From the NCBI RefSeq assembly GCF_015767245.1, contig NZ_JADOTV010000003.1, positions 62,001 to 126,000 of the forward strand: a stretch of DNA of 64,000 nt, read 5' to 3'. The stretch is from Aureivirga sp. CE67 (GTDB lineage Bacteria; Bacteroidota; Bacteroidia; Flavobacteriales; Flavobacteriaceae). This document shows positions 9,335 through 19,339 of this stretch, one piece after another. Positions within the stretch are counted from its first letter, which is position 1, and every line of letters begins with the position of its first letter. Position numbers and translations under genes: made by a program. The notes below the pieces were generated by a model, which was given only the letters and a program-made list of their open reading frames with translations, was not told where the DNA came from and made no database searches.

Positions 9335-10711
9335 ATGAAACACCAATTAATAGAAATAAACAATCAAAGTGATCTAAATATAAAGAAGCAACACACACTT
9401 ACCTTACATAATAGAATTCATAAAATTTTACATGAAATAAGAGAGCAAAACGATACAATTTCTTTTGATTCAAAAATGAAGAAATATTTCAAAATGGCTC
9501 AAAATCCTTATGCTTTCTATAGAGGTTCAAACCATTTGTATTGGGAAGATTTTTTCAATGATTGGCGTTTTCGATTTTTTGGTGGAAGACCTGAAACTTT
9601 AACTTGGGTTCAAGGAGATGCGCATATCTATAATTTTGGAGCTTTTTCTAATCATCAAGGAGAAGTTATTTATGGTTTAAATGATTTTGATGATAGTATT
9701 GTTGCAGATTATCAATATGATTTGTGGCGTATGGCAATCAGTATTGTTTTGGATGCTAGAGTCAATGGTTATTTTGATTTTAAGCAACAAAAAAGAGCTT
9801 TAGATTCTTTTGTTGAAGCTTATTTAGAGAAAATTACTTTCTTTTCAGAAAGAGAAAATTGGACAGAATGGCATTATACTAAAAAAACGACAGATGGTAA
9901 ATTAAAGAAATTCTTGAAAAAAGTAGAGAAAAAGAAAAGTCGTTTGAAAATGTTGGATAAATGGACTATTGGTGAAGGAACAGAAAGAAAATTCAACACT
10001 GAATTGGAAAAACTTTCAGAGATTTCTACTGATATGAAATTGAAGATTCAAGAGAGTTTTGTAGATTATTGTAAGTTGTTTTCTTTAAAAAATGAGCAAT
10101 TCAAAATTTTAGATATTGCAGAGCGACAAGGAGCTGGAACAGGATCTCTTGGAACAAAAAGATTTTATGTTTTAATTGAAGGAGATGAAGAAACCAATAA
10201 TCTTCCAATTATTTTAGATGTAAAAAAACAACAAACACCACCAGCTTGTGCTAAAATGAATCAGGAAGAAATAGAAGAATATAATAACACTTTTCAACAC
10301 GAAGGTGAAAGACATCTCTTGGCTTTTAAAGCAATAGCAGAGCATCCTGATTTATATTTGGGTTGGCTAGATTTTGAAGGGGAAATTTATTCTGTTAGAG
10401 AACGTTCGCCTTTTAAAGAAGCTTTTCCAACAGAAAAATTGAAAGATGAAGATGATTTTTATATGATTTCAAAACAATGGGGGAAAATTTTAGCTACCGA
10501 ACATCAAAGAGCTGCTTATGCTTTACATGAAAATTATGATTCGTTTATTTTTTCTAAATATTTAGTTTCAAAAATTAATGCAGAAAAAGAAAAATTCTTA
10601 TTTACAGTTAGAGAAATAGCTTTTAATTATGCAGATTGTGTGCAAGATGATTGGAAGAGTTTTGTAAATGCTTTGAATTTAGAAATATCAAAACAAGAAG
10701 AAACAATATAA
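9335..10711 (+). CDS. DUF2252 family protein
   Basis: 458 residues from the ATG at 9335 (an in-frame ATG at 9272 would add 21 residues that overlap a likely promoter, TAATTTTAG, and is less likely). The hallmarks of DUF2252 are present: NPYAFYRGS, QGDAHIYNFGAF and NDFDDSIVADYQYDLWRM in the first third, and a second block with QRAAYALHE near the end. The family shares distant similarity with kinase-like (aminoglycoside phosphotransferase-type) folds, the GDAH and NDFDD pieces resembling catalytic and metal-binding loops, but no biochemical function is established. It is alone on its strand and is followed by a strong terminator. Confidence 0.85.
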   Translation: MKHQLIEINNQSDLNIKKQHTLTLHNRIHKILHEIREQNDTISFDSKMKKYFKMAQNPYAFYRGSNHLYWEDFFNDWRFRFFGGRPETLTWVQGDAHIYNFGAFSNHQGEVIYGLNDFDDSIVADYQYDLWRMAISIVLDARVNGYFDFKQQKRALDSFVEAYLEKITFFSERENWTEWHYTKKTTDGKLKKFLKKVEKKKSRLKMLDKWTIGEGTERKFNTELEKLSEISTDMKLKIQESFVDYCKLFSLKNEQFKILDIAERQGAGTGSLGTKRFYVLIEGDEETNNLPIILDVKKQQTPPACAKMNQEEIEEYNNTFQHEGERHLLAFKAIAEHPDLYLGWLDFEGEIYSVRERSPFKEAFPTEKLKDEDDFYMISKQWGKILATEHQRAAYALHENYDSFIFSKYLVSKINAEKEKFLFTVREIAFNYADCVQDDWKSFVNALNLEISKQEETI

Positions 10712-10715
10712 AATG

Positions 10716-10742
10716 AAAAAGACCACGATTTGTGGTCTTTTT
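10716..10742. terminator. Bidirectional terminator
   Basis: A hairpin of at least 9 bp (10718-10726 AAAGACCAC with 10732-10740 GTGGTCTTT), five-base loop and T-run, right after the DUF2252 stop and just before the stop of the opposing bestrophin gene. Confidence 0.8.
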
Positions 10743-11639
10743 TTATAATAAATAAAATTGTTTTTCATCTGTTTTGGGCATTTCATGTTTCTCATTTACC
10801 AATTGTTTTAGGTTTAGTTCAATCGTGTTAGAAATTGCCGTTGTTGGTGTATCTGTTGGTTTATTTTCAAAAGGATCTTGAAGGTTAAAAGCTGTTCTTT
10901 CTAAAAGAAAAAAAGTCATAGCGATCACAAGAATAATCAAAAACTCAAATACTGGATGAATATCAACCATCGCAATATCTAGAATACATAAAAATACATA
11001 AATAAAAACGTGTAATAAAAGACAATACATTTTTGGGAAAACTGTATTTTTAATTCGTTCAGCTTTTCCCATAGAAGCAACCAATCTCACAAAAGTTGCA
11101 TCAATTTCTACATATTGAAAATTATTAATCACATTCATCGCAAATAACTTTTGAACTTTACTAGAATTCAAATCCACTAAAGCTAAAGGAACATTACTAT
11201 GTTTCGAAACCTGTTCTTTTTCTTCTTTTGAAATATATTTATCCAGAAAATCTGTAGCATTTTGTTTACGTAAACTTTTAGAAAGCGCATGACACCAAGC
11301 TATTTGAATATTTGCTATTTCTTTAATAATATTTTCCACTTCTGGTGTTTGATGTGACCTAGAAAAGTTTTTAACCTGAACAACTAAACTTCGAGAATCA
11401 TTTACAATTGCTCCCCAAATTTTTCGAGCTTCCCACCATCTTTGATAAGATTGTGCTAGGCGAAAAGATAAGATTAGAGAAATTGCAGTTCCAAGAAAAG
11501 CAGGAATGGTAAGCGGAATATTTAAGGTGATAAATTGTTCTATAACGAACATTGCAATTGCAAAACCTACAACATAAACCAAATCCACACGAATTTGACC
11601 AATAATATAAGGAATAGGAATACTTTTATCTAAAATCAT
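10743..11639 (-). CDS. Bestrophin-family (RFP-TM/UPF0187) channel
   Basis: 298 residues. The N-terminal hydrophobic helices and the stretch FRLAQSYQRWWEARKIWG (about residues 59-76) with VNDSR after it are the signature of bacterial bestrophin homologues. Bacterial members form pentameric pores; the best-studied one (KpBest) passes cations, eukaryotic ones anions. The C-terminal region is soluble and ends with EKQFYLL. It lies 11 bases downstream of an EamA transporter gene on the same strand, so the two are probably co-transcribed, but no functional link is known. Confidence 0.85.
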   Translation of the reverse strand: MILDKSIPIPYIIGQIRVDLVYVVGFAIAMFVIEQFITLNIPLTIPAFLGTAISLILSFRLAQSYQRWWEARKIWGAIVNDSRSLVVQVKNFSRSHQTPEVENIIKEIANIQIAWCHALSKSLRKQNATDFLDKYISKEEKEQVSKHSNVPLALVDLNSSKVQKLFAMNVINNFQYVEIDATFVRLVASMGKAERIKNTVFPKMYCLLLHVFIYVFLCILDIAMVDIHPVFEFLIILVIAMTFFLLERTAFNLQDPFENKPTDTPTTAISNTIELNLKQLVNEKHEMPKTDEKQFYLL

Positions 11640-11650
11640 AACTTATAATA

Positions 11651-12574
11651 TTATTTGATTTTTATCGTCTTTTTCTTTTTAGATACTAAGAAAATTCCAA
11701 CAAAAATCATTAAACAACTTACTATTTTTAAAACAGATAAATCTTCAGTATATGCAGGGCTATGTGTGATTGATTCGTATATTTCTATCGCTATATAAGT
11801 AACTACTGGTTGTAAATAAATATAACTTCCGATAATAGAAGCTGGTAAATGTTTTAACGAATAAAGATTGAAAAGATACACCAGAAAAGTAGAACAAACA
11901 GTAACATATAAAATTACAAACAGTGCAAATGGAGTAATCAGCGTCCAGTCCGTATGAATAACATAAGAATAACTAAAAGGAATACTCGTAATTAATGCAA
12001 CAAAAAACACCCAGCTAATTACAGTAATATGATGATATTTTTGCATTAAAGGTTTTGCAATTACAATATAAGCTCCATAACTCAATACTTTCAATAAAGT
12101 CAAAAGATTTCCATAAATAGATGAAGTACCTCCAGATTCATGATTTCCAAACCAGATTAGTAGAAATGTTCCTCCAAAACCTAAAATAATTCCTAGAATT
12201 TTTAGAAATCCCATTTTTTCCTTTAAAAGAAAATAACTAAAAAATAAAATTGCAACTGGTGTAAGTGTACTAATGATGGAGGAATCTATAGGAGAAGTAT
12301 GTTCCAATCCTTTGAAAAATGCAAGTTTACTAATCGTAACACCTAAAAGACCACAGAAAAAAATACGGAGATAATCTCGTTTATCAATTTTCTCTTTTCT
12401 AAAAATATAAATACTCCAAAATAAAATCGTAGCTCCCAAAATACGTAGAAAGAAAAATGATTCTGCTGCAATGTTTTTTGGAATTACTTCTTTTGCTAAT
12501 AAGTAAGTAATTCCTACAATTGTATTTGCAAGAAAAATTAAAGTATGGGACCTAAGATGATTTTTGGTAATCAT
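11651..12574 (-). CDS. EamA/DMT-family transporter (paralogue)
   Basis: 307 residues with ten hydrophobic helices in two EamA halves. It is clearly a paralogue of the product of 8312-9238: FFKGLEHTSPIDSSIIST matches GLNLTSPVDASIL, and SYIYLQPVVTYIA matches AYIYLQPITAFL. It is a predicted inner-membrane metabolite exporter of unknown substrate. It is the first gene of a likely two-gene operon with the bestrophin gene. Confidence 0.87.
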   Translation of the reverse strand: MITKNHLRSHTLIFLANTIVGITYLLAKEVIPKNIAAESFFFLRILGATILFWSIYIFRKEKIDKRDYLRIFFCGLLGVTISKLAFFKGLEHTSPIDSSIISTLTPVAILFFSYFLLKEKMGFLKILGIILGFGGTFLLIWFGNHESGGTSSIYGNLLTLLKVLSYGAYIVIAKPLMQKYHHITVISWVFFVALITSIPFSYSYVIHTDWTLITPFALFVILYVTVCSTFLVYLFNLYSLKHLPASIIGSYIYLQPVVTYIAIEIYESITHSPAYTEDLSVLKIVSCLMIFVGIFLVSKKKKTIKIK

Positions 12575-12653
12575 ATTTTTTGCATTTACTTCAATTTACA
12601 AAAAAATGAGAGAAATTTATTTAAAAAACTATTAATCAGAGTGTTAAAAAATA

Positions 12654-12689
12654 AAAAATCCATTTCTAAAAAAATAGAAATGGATTTTT
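12654..12689 (-). terminator. Terminator of lnt
   Basis: A perfect 15-bp inverted repeat (12654-12668 with 12675-12689) lies 22 bases after the lnt stop codon, with a T-run on the minus strand. Confidence 0.78.
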
Positions 12690-12710
12690 AAATTGTATAT
12701 TTTAAAAAAT

Positions 12711-14312
12711 TTACATCATTGCTTTTCTTCTTGTGAAAGTTACAACTAAAAGTAAAATAGCTACAAAAGCAGAAACTTTTGCAATATAATCTCCTTGTTG
12801 CACATAATATGTAAATTTATCATTTGAAATAATATCTCCTTTAATTACACCTTTTTCTCCATAAGGAATTGAAGATAAAATATCTCCTTTTTGATTGATA
12901 ATTGCAGAGATTCCAGTGTTTGCAGAACGAGCAACACCTCTTCTCGTTTCAATTGCTCTAAGTTTAGAAAAAGATAAATGTTGTTTATGCCCTTGTGTGT
13001 TCTCCCACCAACCATCATTTGTAATTACAGCAATAAAACTTGGATTTAATTTTAAATAATCTGTAACATATTCACCATAAACGGATTCGTAACAAATAAC
13101 AGGAGCAACAGTATTTGTAGAACTATCTGATTCAAAAGTAGAACGGTATTTTTGAGTTCCTAAAGAACCTGTAATTCCACCCAAATCAAGTGTCAAACTT
13201 CCTAAAATAGGATTCAACACATTATGAAAAGGCATTTGTTCTACACCAGCAACTAATTTTGATTTATGATAAACCTGAATGTTATTTGATTTATTGATTA
13301 AAATTGCTGAATTATAAACATCATACCAATCAAACTTTACATTATTTCTTTTTCTTGCAGTTTCAGTTGGTTGTTTCTTTTTATTATGATAAAGTTTTAC
13401 AGAAGTAATTCCTGAAAGAAAATTTGCTTTCGGATATTCATCTACCAAATCTTTAATCAATTTATAAGAATTTGAATTTTTAAAACGACTTAATGTAATT
13501 GATTCTGGTAAAGTTGTTTCCGGAGCAAGAATAAATTCTGTGTTTGGAGTGATTTTTTCTTTAGCTAGTTCAACTAAATCAAAAGCAAATTGCCCATTTG
13601 TTTTACTATATTTTTCTGTATATGGATCTATATTTGGTTGTAAAGCAATCACTTCTATTTTCTCACCTTTTTCTTCATAATCATTATAAATTTTGTAAGA
13701 AAAACCAATTGGAATCACAATTAATAAAATATAAAAAACAACTTTTCTGATTAAAACAGGTTTGTGTTTTGTTTCAAGAAATTGTTCTATAGCTTTAAAT
13801 AACCCAATATTTATAATCCAAACCCAAAGTGAACCTCCAAATATTCCAGTAAATTCATACCATTGAATCCATTTATGGAAAGAAGCAAATCCATTTCCTA
13901 GATTTAACCAAGGAAAAGATAAATCCCAATGCATATTGAATTTTTCAATAGCTATCCAAGCTGTCATTAAAAATAAATAACTGGAAGGAATTATTTTCTT
14001 TTTGGCAATTATGTGGAAAATTAAAAACACTAAACTCATCAAAAGTGAATTGATAATAATGGCAGCAAACATTCCGAAAACGGAAGCATGTCTAATCCAA
14101 GATGTAGTGATGAAAGTAAAAATCAGAAAAGTTAACATGAAAATTCCAAATAATTTCTTTTTGGTGAAATTTGGAAATTTCGTTCTAATATTCTTCTCTG
14201 CAAATAGTAAAGGAATGAACCCTATAAATAATAATCCTGGAAATCCGTACGTTGGCCAACCTAAAGCTAACAATACTCCAGATAATATCGCTAATAATAA
14301 ATTATTTTTCAT
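12711..14312 (-). CDS. lnt: Apolipoprotein N-acyltransferase
   Basis: 533 residues. The N-terminal ~205 residues are about seven to eight membrane helices; the rest is a carbon-nitrogen hydrolase domain. The catalytic triad of Lnt is visible: E265 in LAPETTLPES, K350 in YHKSKLV, C407 in APVICYESVYG. It transfers an acyl chain from a phospholipid to the N-terminal cysteine of lipoproteins, the last step of lipoprotein maturation, in the inner membrane facing the periplasm. The window encodes several lipoproteins that would be substrates. The length fits the family. It is divergent from the M28 peptidase gene and has its own terminator. Confidence 0.93.
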   Translation of the reverse strand: MKNNLLLAILSGVLLALGWPTYGFPGLLFIGFIPLLFAEKNIRTKFPNFTKKKLFGIFMLTFLIFTFITTSWIRHASVFGMFAAIIINSLLMSLVFLIFHIIAKKKIIPSSYLFLMTAWIAIEKFNMHWDLSFPWLNLGNGFASFHKWIQWYEFTGIFGGSLWVWIINIGLFKAIEQFLETKHKPVLIRKVVFYILLIVIPIGFSYKIYNDYEEKGEKIEVIALQPNIDPYTEKYSKTNGQFAFDLVELAKEKITPNTEFILAPETTLPESITLSRFKNSNSYKLIKDLVDEYPKANFLSGITSVKLYHNKKKQPTETARKRNNVKFDWYDVYNSAILINKSNNIQVYHKSKLVAGVEQMPFHNVLNPILGSLTLDLGGITGSLGTQKYRSTFESDSSTNTVAPVICYESVYGEYVTDYLKLNPSFIAVITNDGWWENTQGHKQHLSFSKLRAIETRRGVARSANTGISAIINQKGDILSSIPYGEKGVIKGDIISNDKFTYYVQQGDYIAKVSAFVAILLLVVTFTRRKAMM

Positions 14313-14457
14313 GAAATTTTAACACGTTTCATTATGTGAAATAAACCCTGTGTTTTCAAGGGAATTTTAAAAAATCAAATGTATTAATTTTATATTTTTA
14401 ATTTAGTCATTTTTTAAAATAATATGAGTCCTATTTCGTTAATATTTTAAAATAAAA

Positions 14458-15372
14458 ATGATGAAACAAACTTACTTTTCTTTATTATTCTTTTCAATTT
14501 TTAGTTTAAATCTTTTTTCTCAGACTAGCACATCTGAAATCGAAAATCATTTAGATAAAATTATAAATACTGAAAAACCCAGAAATTATAAAAATGTAGA
14601 AACACTTAATGAAGTTAGTCAATACATTTATGATGAATTTTGTAAAAACTCAGCTGAAGTTAAATTTCAAGATTATAAAGTAAACAAAAATAATTATAGA
14701 AATGTAATCGCATATTTTGGTCCTGAAGATAAAAAGACAATTGTTATTGGGGCACATTATGATGTTTGTGGAGATCAAGATGGAGCGGATGATAATGCAA
14801 GTGGTGTCGTTGGACTTTTAGAACTTTCAAGACTCTTGAAAAATGAGAAGTTAAATTATAGAGTTGAACTTGTAGCTTACTCTTTAGAAGAACCACCTTT
14901 TTTTAGAACTAAAAATATGGGAAGTTATATTCATGCAGCATCTTTAAAGAAAAATAAAATAGATGTTTTTGGAATGATTTCTTTAGAAATGATTGGTTAT
15001 TTTGATAATAAAGAAAACTCACAAAGCTACCCTTCACCAGAAATGAAACAAATGTTTGGAACAAAAGCAGATTTCATCACTGTTGTTTCCAATGATGGAG
15101 AGTCAAAATTCAATACGAAGTTTATGAAGCATTTTGTAAATCAAAATATTATTAAGGCCTTCCCTATTGTCGCTCCATCTAGTGTGCAAGGAATAGATTT
15201 TTCAGACCATTTAAATTATTGGAAATTTGGATTTAATGCTGTTATGATTACAGATACTGCTTTTTTCAGAAATAAAAATTATCACGAACACAGTGATACT
15301 ATTGAAACTTTGGATATAAATAAAATGTCAAAAGTAATTGATAATCTATATCAAACGCTTATTCAGTTATAA
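14458..15372 (+). CDS. Secreted M28-family zinc aminopeptidase-like protein
   Basis: 304 residues with a signal peptide (about 1-21, ending LFSQ). The co-catalytic zinc site of M28 peptidases is recognisable: H100 in GAHYDVC, D111/D112 in ADDNASG, the catalytic glutamate pair E144-E145 in SLEEPPFF, and a late histidine in NYHEHSDT. The enzyme is expected to release N-terminal amino acids from peptides in the periplasm or outside the cell. No sorting tail is present. Two adjacent ATG codons (14458, 14461) are possible starts and differ by one residue only. Confidence 0.88.
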   Translation: MMKQTYFSLLFFSIFSLNLFSQTSTSEIENHLDKIINTEKPRNYKNVETLNEVSQYIYDEFCKNSAEVKFQDYKVNKNNYRNVIAYFGPEDKKTIVIGAHYDVCGDQDGADDNASGVVGLLELSRLLKNEKLNYRVELVAYSLEEPPFFRTKNMGSYIHAASLKKNKIDVFGMISLEMIGYFDNKENSQSYPSPEMKQMFGTKADFITVVSNDGESKFNTKFMKHFVNQNIIKAFPIVAPSSVQGIDFSDHLNYWKFGFNAVMITDTAFFRNKNYHEHSDTIETLDINKMSKVIDNLYQTLIQL

Positions 15373-15374
15373 AT

Positions 15375-15402
15375 AAAAAAGCTACCATTTGGTAGCTTTT
15401 TT
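15375..15402. terminator. Terminator after the M28 peptidase gene
   Basis: A perfect 12-bp inverted repeat (15375-15386 with 15391-15402) with a four-base loop, A-run before and T-run after. It can also stop transcripts coming from the L-domain cluster on the minus strand. Confidence 0.8.
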
Positions 15403-15559
15403 CCTTTCAATTTAATACTAAATTTTTCACGCTATAATTTAATAATAATCGTTTTTATTAGACAACTAATATTTTTTAAATAAAACTTAAGTCAAAGTTA
15501 CAATTTACTTCGTTTGTTAAAATGTAAAATTTGGACAATTTTATGTATAAAATGGACTA

Positions 15560-17401
15560 TTATTGTTTTAGGAATTTATGAAACGTATATTTTTTATTTT
15601 CTTCAAATATTTTTATAATGTAAACTCCTTTTGTCAAATCTGAAACATTGATAGAATTCGAGTTAGATTTTTGTACTATTAATTTACCCGATAAATCTTG
15701 TATTTGAATAGTGTTTACTTCTGAGATATTTTCAATAAATAATGTGTTTTTTATTGGATTTGGATAAATAAAAAGATTTGATTTATCCTCTACTGAAATA
15801 TTTAAATCTGAACAAAAATATTCAGCATTGAAATCTTTAAAATTATTAACAATAATTATGTCATTTTCAATTTCGTTTTCATATAAATCTGTTACAATAT
15901 TACAACTGACAAATACATCTTCTAAAACAGAATTGTTTATGAATAATAGAGAAGAATTTATTACAAGATTATCTAGATAAACCGACTTTAAATTGTCGTT
16001 ATTTTGAATTTGAATATCATGAGAAAATTCATCACTTAATGTATTATAACTACCAATTGTTATTAACAAACTTTGCAAGTTTAGACTTGAAAGATTCGTA
16101 TTATTTATATTTAAATTGATTACACTTTTTAAAATTGGAAGATTCAGAATTTCTAAAGCACTTCCATTTATATACATGGGAACATAAACAGAATTTAGAA
16201 TAGGAAAAGAAATTTCTTCAAGTGCATTATTTTCAGATATATTAAAAGAATAATTAATTGAAATAGGAAAATCAAAATTTGTATCAATCTTATATAAATT
16301 TGGAAAAACGATACTTTGTAAATTTTCATTATTAATACATTTAAATCTACCCATTTTTTCAATATCTAAATTTAGATTAAGTGTTTCTAAAAAGATATTA
16401 TTTGTAAAATAAAAACCTGAATTTATAAGAGTTAAATTACTTAGGTTTAATGTCTCAATTTTTAAATTATGAAATTGCAAATAATTTATTGTAGATACTA
16501 AAGGCATTGAAATATTAACATTATTTGCAGTAGGTTCATTAATATTAATATTCCCTACATTATTTAAATTTGGGAATTCTAAATTAAGATTTGTAACATT
16601 ATTATTTTCTAAACTTAAACTTTCAATACTTTGTAATCCTTCAAAATTAATATCATAGTCTAACTTCGGATTATTTGTTATATTAATTTCTTGTAAAGTT
16701 GATAAGTGAGAAATAGTTGGAATGGTTTCAAGATTGGGATTATTTAATATATTTACATTATTAATATTTTGTAAATCATTATCTGCATCAAAATCATTAG
16801 GCGTTGTTATTTCTTTTAATTTTGAATTATTTGAAACTTTTAATTGAATAAATTCATCTAAGCCTTCAACATCAATTAAAACAGGATTATCTTTTATAGT
16901 TATATTTCCAGAAAAAGCTTCTTCTAAAAAAATTATAGTCTCAAGAGAATTATTATTAGAAAATTCAGATTGGTAATTAGTAAGTCCATTAAATACAATA
17001 TTCTTTAATGAATCATTATTCTTTATTTCAAGACGTTCATTTAACGAATATCCGTTAGAATTATCAATAAATAATACAATATTTTGTAATGCATCATTAT
17101 CTAATATTTCTACACCGCTTGCTTTGTAAATATTACCAATATTTATCAAAGAGTTATTGTTTTCTAATTTAAAAGTACCTTGTATATCTTGTAAATTCGG
17201 TAGTTCTTCTAAAGATATTATATCTGTATTTTTTATAATTAAATCTCCATTTATTTCTGTACAATTAGGGTAATTAGAAATAAAATCATTTAATTCATTT
17301 TGAGATGAAATAATTACGTCTCCTGCAGGACATTGAGAATAGAAAGAAACTGAAAATAGAACAAAAATCAGTTTCATCGTATTTCTAAAATACTTTTTCA
17401 T
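15560..17401 (-). CDS. Secreted L-domain/LRR-like T9SS protein (cluster member 1)
   Basis: 613 residues. The signal peptide ends FYSQ, followed by CPAGDVIISSQNELNDF and YPNCTEINGDLII, the head shared by all five cluster members. The body is a run of irregular leucine-rich beta-solenoid repeats with regular Asn/Asp turns (NN.L..I), resembling receptor L-domains rather than classical bacterial LRRs. A type A T9SS tail is present (IYPNPIKN ... GVYIIKIFEENK). It is predicted at the cell surface in binding or adhesion; the ligand is unknown. Of the cluster members it is the most divergent at both ends and lacks the family terminator immediately downstream. The start is fixed by the signal peptide. 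Confidence 0.85.
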   Translation of the reverse strand: MKKYFRNTMKLIFVLFSVSFYSQCPAGDVIISSQNELNDFISNYPNCTEINGDLIIKNTDIISLEELPNLQDIQGTFKLENNNSLINIGNIYKASGVEILDNDALQNIVLFIDNSNGYSLNERLEIKNNDSLKNIVFNGLTNYQSEFSNNNSLETIIFLEEAFSGNITIKDNPVLIDVEGLDEFIQLKVSNNSKLKEITTPNDFDADNDLQNINNVNILNNPNLETIPTISHLSTLQEINITNNPKLDYDINFEGLQSIESLSLENNNVTNLNLEFPNLNNVGNININEPTANNVNISMPLVSTINYLQFHNLKIETLNLSNLTLINSGFYFTNNIFLETLNLNLDIEKMGRFKCINNENLQSIVFPNLYKIDTNFDFPISINYSFNISENNALEEISFPILNSVYVPMYINGSALEILNLPILKSVINLNINNTNLSSLNLQSLLITIGSYNTLSDEFSHDIQIQNNDNLKSVYLDNLVINSSLLFINNSVLEDVFVSCNIVTDLYENEIENDIIIVNNFKDFNAEYFCSDLNISVEDKSNLFIYPNPIKNTLFIENISEVNTIQIQDLSGKLIVQKSNSNSINVSDLTKGVYIIKIFEENKKYTFHKFLKQ

Positions 17402-17508
17402 ATTAATATTTTTTTATTTTATGCGAATATATGATTTTAACATAAATTAAAAAACTAATATTTGATTACAATTTAATATGATAATAAAATATCATTTTAT
17501 AAAAATAA

Positions 17509-17537
17509 AAAAGCGATTAACTATGTTAATCGCTTTT
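17509..17537 (-). terminator. Cluster-type terminator after L-domain gene 2
   Basis: A 13-bp perfect stem (17509-17521 with 17525-17537), loop of three, built on AAAGCGATTAAC/GTTAATCGCTTT. Almost the same stem follows three other members of the cluster. Confidence 0.8.
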
Positions 17538-17557
17538 AATAAACCTTTTAATATTTA

Positions 17558-19177
17558 TTATTCTTTTACAAACTTCTCTGTTATTATATTATTTCTAGAA
17601 TCAAAAATCTTTATAAAATAAATTCCATTTTCTAAATTTTGAACATTTATTTGATCAGTATTAAATTTTTGAATAATTTTCTTACCGGTAATATCGAATA
17701 TTTCAATTTTAGAAATATTTAAATTAGAAACAACTGTAATCTCTTTAGATGCAGGATTAGGTAGAATAGAAAATTCAATTAATTCTTCTTCATCTACATT
17801 TATAATAATATCAAGACATATTGAATCTATAGAACAATTCTCTCCATTATTTTCTATAAAAATATCATTATTATAGTAATTATGATACAATTCAGATATT
17901 TTATCACAATCAATAGAACATAAATCTAAATTAGGATTATCAATAATCTCAATTAAAGTTAATTCATCTGAATTTGGAATATTTATACTTCCTAATAGAT
18001 CATTTTCAATAATTTTTAATTCATATAAATTATCTGTATTGCTAATATTTAAATTCTCAAGAACTTCGGTATTTTCGATAGTTAATTTGTTTAAACTTCC
18101 TGAATTTTCAATTGTTAAGTTTTCAATACTTACATTATTTTGTATAGAAATTTCTTTTAAAGAAGAACTATTTAAATTTTCAAACATAAAATTTCCAGAA
18201 ATATATAAATTTTCCAAATCTGAAATATTTTCTATTTCGTTGAAATTACTTACTTGACCATGATAATTATATATTTTTAATGTTTTACAATTTTGTATCA
18301 TTGGAAAAACAGGTTCAAAGTAAAAAAAATCTTGTTTAGCAATTCTGATGTTAATTTCTTCACTTGTTGTTAATTTTGAAAAAGTATTATTTAAACCTAT
18401 AACATTATCATTTTTAAAGTATAAGAATAAATTATCTACTATTTCTAAATTTGAAAAAGAAATATTTGTCAGATCTTCATTAAAGTGAGTATAAGTATCA
18501 TATATACTCAAATCACTATTATCTATTCTTAAACTTCCTATAGTTATTATAGAATCAAAAATTAAATTTATTAAAGTTGGATTTCCTTCAGGAAAAAGTT
18601 CTCCAGAAATTGTTGTTAAACTATCAAATCCTGTGGTGTCATAAAGCTCTTCGTTAAAAGAGAAATGAAAATCCCCACCTATAGATTCTAGCATATCAAA
18701 TCCTTCAAAATTTAAAATTGAATCATTATTTTCTATAATTAAATTCCCTCCAATAGAAGTTAAAAGATTCAACCCTTCAAATGAAATTAAATAATTATTA
18801 TTTTCGACTGTAACATCTCCAGAAACAGTTGTGATATTTAAACCTTCTAAATTCGTTAAACTTATATTTTTAATAACAAGTTCTCCAACAGTCTGAATAT
18901 TCAAATCATTGAAATTTTCAATATTAAATAAATTTTGAATATTTAGAGAGTTTGCAACAGAGGTGATATTTTCTAATCCGCTTAAATTTTCTGCATCAAA
19001 ACTGATAATATTCAAATCACCTGAGATTTCAGTACAATTAGGATAATCAATGATAAATTGATCTATATCTTCTTGAGAATTTAAGGTAACATCTCCATCA
19101 GGACATTGAGCAAAAGAGTTAAAACTAAAAATAGAAATAAGAGCAATAAGCAATTTTTTTGGAGTATTTTTTTTCAT
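17558..19177 (-). CDS. Secreted L-domain/LRR-like T9SS protein (cluster member 2)
   Basis: 539 residues: signal peptide ending NSFAQ, head CPDGDVTLNSQEDIDQF, repeats such as LLTSIGGNLIIENNDSILNF, and a type A sorting tail (ILPNPASKE ... GIYFIKIFDS). The first ~52 residues differ from those of member 3 at only one position. The last ~50 residues are nearly the same as those of member 4. The middle is different from both. It is predicted to be exported by T9SS to the surface. Function is unknown; protein or glycan recognition is an inference from the L-domain-like fold. Confidence 0.85.
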   Translation of the reverse strand: MKKNTPKKLLIALISIFSFNSFAQCPDGDVTLNSQEDIDQFIIDYPNCTEISGDLNIISFDAENLSGLENITSVANSLNIQNLFNIENFNDLNIQTVGELVIKNISLTNLEGLNITTVSGDVTVENNNYLISFEGLNLLTSIGGNLIIENNDSILNFEGFDMLESIGGDFHFSFNEELYDTTGFDSLTTISGELFPEGNPTLINLIFDSIITIGSLRIDNSDLSIYDTYTHFNEDLTNISFSNLEIVDNLFLYFKNDNVIGLNNTFSKLTTSEEINIRIAKQDFFYFEPVFPMIQNCKTLKIYNYHGQVSNFNEIENISDLENLYISGNFMFENLNSSSLKEISIQNNVSIENLTIENSGSLNKLTIENTEVLENLNISNTDNLYELKIIENDLLGSINIPNSDELTLIEIIDNPNLDLCSIDCDKISELYHNYYNNDIFIENNGENCSIDSICLDIIINVDEEELIEFSILPNPASKEITVVSNLNISKIEIFDITGKKIIQKFNTDQINVQNLENGIYFIKIFDSRNNIITEKFVKE

Positions 19178-19288
19178 AAAATTAATTTTTAATTGTTTTT
19201 TTTTAAATATACAAATATTCAGTTAAATTTATATCATATTTTTAAATTCCCAGTAGTTCTACATAATTTACTAAATTATATAAGTAAA

Positions 19289-19318
19289 AAAGCGATTAAC
19301 AACATTGTTAATCGCTTT
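19289..19318 (-). terminator. Cluster-type terminator after L-domain gene 3
   Basis: A 14-bp perfect stem (19289-19302 with 19305-19318) with a two-base loop; the same AAAGCGATTAAC core as the other cluster terminators, with two extra base pairs at the loop end. Confidence 0.8.
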
Positions 19319-19339
19319 AAATAAATCTGTTAATATTTA